In this document: one piece after another, positions 62,410 through 64,000 of the stretch
Layout of the letters: each line of letters opens with the position of its first letter
How positions within the stretch are numbered: position 1 is the first letter of the stretch
DNA from: Oscillospiraceae bacterium MB08-C2-2
Lineage (GTDB): Bacteria; Bacillota; Clostridia; Oscillospirales; Ruminococcaceae
Assembly (NCBI GenBank): GCA_035621215.1
Contig: CP141729.1
Span: 62,001-126,000 of the forward strand
Length of the DNA: 64,000 nt
Direction: 5' to 3'
Notes under the pieces: model-generated
The model's database searches: none
The model's input: the letters and a program-made list of their open reading frames with translations, nothing else
What the model was told of the DNA's origin: nothing
Program-made: the position numbers and the translations under genes

Positions 62410-63999
62410 TCAATACACCGTGATCTTGCAGGTATCGGAATAATAGCCCTCGCTATCCTTAGTGGAAACAGTGATGGTAGCAGTCCCCTTTTTCAGAGCG
62501 GTAATTTTTCCCTTTGAATCCACCTTTACAATGGAGGCGTTGCTGGATTTCCACTCCACATTGGGGTTAGTGGCATTGGCGGGATAAACGGTGTAAATTA
62601 GCTCATGGGTTTCGTTGACCGACATTTCCAGCGTGTGATCGTCAAAAATGACCTCATCGGTATAAACCGTTTTGCTGCTGACCTCCACAGTGCACTGAGC
62701 CCGCAGGCTGCTGTTCTCTTTGCTGCGAACAATAATGGTGGTTTTTCCGGCGTTAACACCGGTCACTTTGCCAGTGGAACTGACAGTGGCAATGTTCTTG
62801 TTGGTGCTGGACCACACCAGATCGGAATTGGTAGAGTTGGAGGGGGTCAAGGTAACCTTAAGCGTTTCACTCTTGCTTTTGGAAAGGTATAGCTCATCCT
62901 TGTTCAGGGAAAGCCCGGTCAGCTTAACCTTATCCTTGGTGACAGTAACGGAGCATTCCAGAATTTGAAGGCCTTCTTTATTTTTGCCCCGAGCCTTGAT
63001 GGTGGTGCTGCCGGCCTTTCGGGCTTTGATATTGCCGTATTTATCCACCGTGGCAATGGAATCATTGTCGGAATACCACGTGATATCGGTGCTGCGGATA
63101 GCACCTTCATCGGCATAAACCGTTAGCTGAGAGGTGGCAGTCAAGTAGAGGGTAATATTATTCTCATCCAGATACAAATCCCCAGTAGAACGGCTCAGGG
63201 CGTATCCGGAGGAATCGCTGTCATCCTCGCTGGATTCTTCCTCCGAGCTTTCGCCGGAGCTTGAATTGGTGACCGTTACCACGCAGGTGATGGAAATCTT
63301 GCTTTGGGGGTCTGTGGCTGTAATGGTAGCAGTGCCCGCCGCTACAGCCGTTACCTTGCCGGAATCGCTTACTGTGGCAACAGAGGTCTTGGAGGATTTC
63401 CAAGTCAAATCGGAGTTGCTGTCGCTTTTCTCAGGATAGAAATCCACCGAGAGCGTTTTGGTCTTACCCTTAGTCAGGGAGATATCCGATTCATCAAAGG
63501 CCATATCTTCAATTTTCCCGCTGTTCGAAGAACTGGAACTGCTGGAGGAACTTGAAGAACTGGAAGAAGAGCTTCCCGCATTGGTATTCGGCTTAACCGA
63601 GGAGCCTGCCGATTCGGTGCCGGAGGCGCTGGAGCCGCTGTAAGCCAGCTTGACATAGCCAGAAGCGGCATCTGCAAGGCCTTTGGCAATGCTGCTTTGG
63701 AAGTCCTCGGAAATCAGCTTTTCGTATTCATTTTTATTGCTCATAAAGCCGCATTCTGCCAATATAGAAGGCACTTGAGCCGAAAGAGTAACATGATAGT
63801 AGCTATACCGGGCGCCTCGATTTGCTGTGCCAAGCCCGCTGGATACATTTTTGCTGGCATTAATTGCCAGATTGTAGACATACGGATAGAAATAATAAAT
63901 CTCAGTACCGGTAGTACCGTTATTTTGAGTCGTGTTATTGTGCACGCTGATCATAAAGTGAGCATTGTATTCCTCTGCCAAGCGCACACGAGTTTCCAA
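62410..63999 (-). CDS. N-acetylmuramoyl-L-alanine amidase with Ig-like (BIG2) repeats, partial
   Basis: The N-terminus lies beyond the window end; 529 residues are visible. Residues 1-120 are the second half of an Amidase_3 domain: HFMISVHNNT has the zinc His, and ILAECGFMSNKNEY the catalytic Glu. A Ser-rich linker (about 20 serines in a row-like run) leads to BIG2-type Ig-like domains: about five units ending in patterns such as WKSSKTSVATVSDSGKVTAV, WYSDNDSIATVDKYGNIKAR, WSSTNKNIATVSSTGKVTGV and WKSSNASIVKVDSKGKITAL. It would cleave peptidoglycan stem peptides at the cell surface. Confidence 0.9.
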   Translation of the reverse strand: METRVRLAEEYNAHFMISVHNNTTQNNGTTGTEIYYFYPYVYNLAINASKNVSSGLGTANRGARYSYYHVTLSAQVPSILAECGFMSNKNEYEKLISEDFQSSIAKGLADAASGYVKLAYSGSSASGTESAGSSVKPNTNAGSSSSSSSSSSSSSSSSNSGKIEDMAFDESDISLTKGKTKTLSVDFYPEKSDSNSDLTWKSSKTSVATVSDSGKVTAVAAGTATITATDPQSKISITCVVTVTNSSSGESSEEESSEDDSDSSGYALSRSTGDLYLDENNITLYLTATSQLTVYADEGAIRSTDITWYSDNDSIATVDKYGNIKARKAGSTTIKARGKNKEGLQILECSVTVTKDKVKLTGLSLNKDELYLSKSKSETLKVTLTPSNSTNSDLVWSSTNKNIATVSSTGKVTGVNAGKTTIIVRSKENSSLRAQCTVEVSSKTVYTDEVIFDDHTLEMSVNETHELIYTVYPANATNPNVEWKSSNASIVKVDSKGKITALKKGTATITVSTKDSEGYYSDTCKITVY

Positions 64000-64000
64000 A

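Overview
The window looks like a chromosomal piece of an anaerobic, low-to-mid GC Bacillota of class Clostridia (probably an Oscillospirales/Ruminococcaceae-type organism). This rests on the nif layout (nifI1-nifI2 between nifH and nifD, fused nifN-B, split nifV, a Clostridium pasteurianum-type 2Fe-2S ferredoxin), Gram-positive cell-wall genes, an SLH surface protein, a CIRCE element and strong AGGAGG ribosome binding sites. Genus is not claimed.

Layout. Bases 1-158 hold the tail of a membrane protein and its terminator. Bases 352-11124 (minus strand) are one compact molybdenum-nitrogenase operon: nifH, nifI1, nifI2, nifD, nifK, nifE, nifN-B, a 2Fe-2S ferredoxin, nifV-omega and nifV-alpha, mostly coupled by short overlaps. 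Divergent from it at 11447-13057 lie an AnfO-like protein and an uncharacterised repeat protein with a cysteine tail. Next come a molybdate-type HTH/binding-domain regulator (minus) and a divergent modABC molybdate transporter, which would supply the metal for the cofactor.

Bases 17387-26112 (minus) hold a very large SLH surface protein that lacks a normal start codon behind a strong ribosome binding site, an unidentified structured RNA-like element, and a two-component pair (7TM/LytS-like kinase, REC-winged-helix regulator). An IS256-type transposase remnant and two tRNA genes follow. Bases 27253-35819 carry malQ, a GNAT protein, a mazF without mazE, a lipoprotein, nnr, acpS, a DUF5685-like/J-domain pair and small membrane proteins.

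Bases 35928-50740 (plus) form a division and cell-wall cluster: mraZ, rsmH, ftsL, a PASTA PBP, murE, murF, mraY, ftsW, murG, murA, ftsQ, ftsZ. It has a textbook MraZ operator; murD is absent from its usual place between mraY and ftsW. After it come a class II aldolase plus iolB, CIRCE-controlled htpG, an HD protein, a DeoR regulator with a GIY-YIG protein, an FGGY kinase, a GNAT, a NifX-like/Mrp pair, a 50-residue protein, a lipase-like protein and a window-truncated amidase with Ig-like repeats.

The most novel-looking items are a roughly 125-nt dispersed repeat family (three copies) whose arms differ in sequence yet still pair, the AnfO/repeat-protein pair facing the nif operon, and the 23146-23279 structured element.
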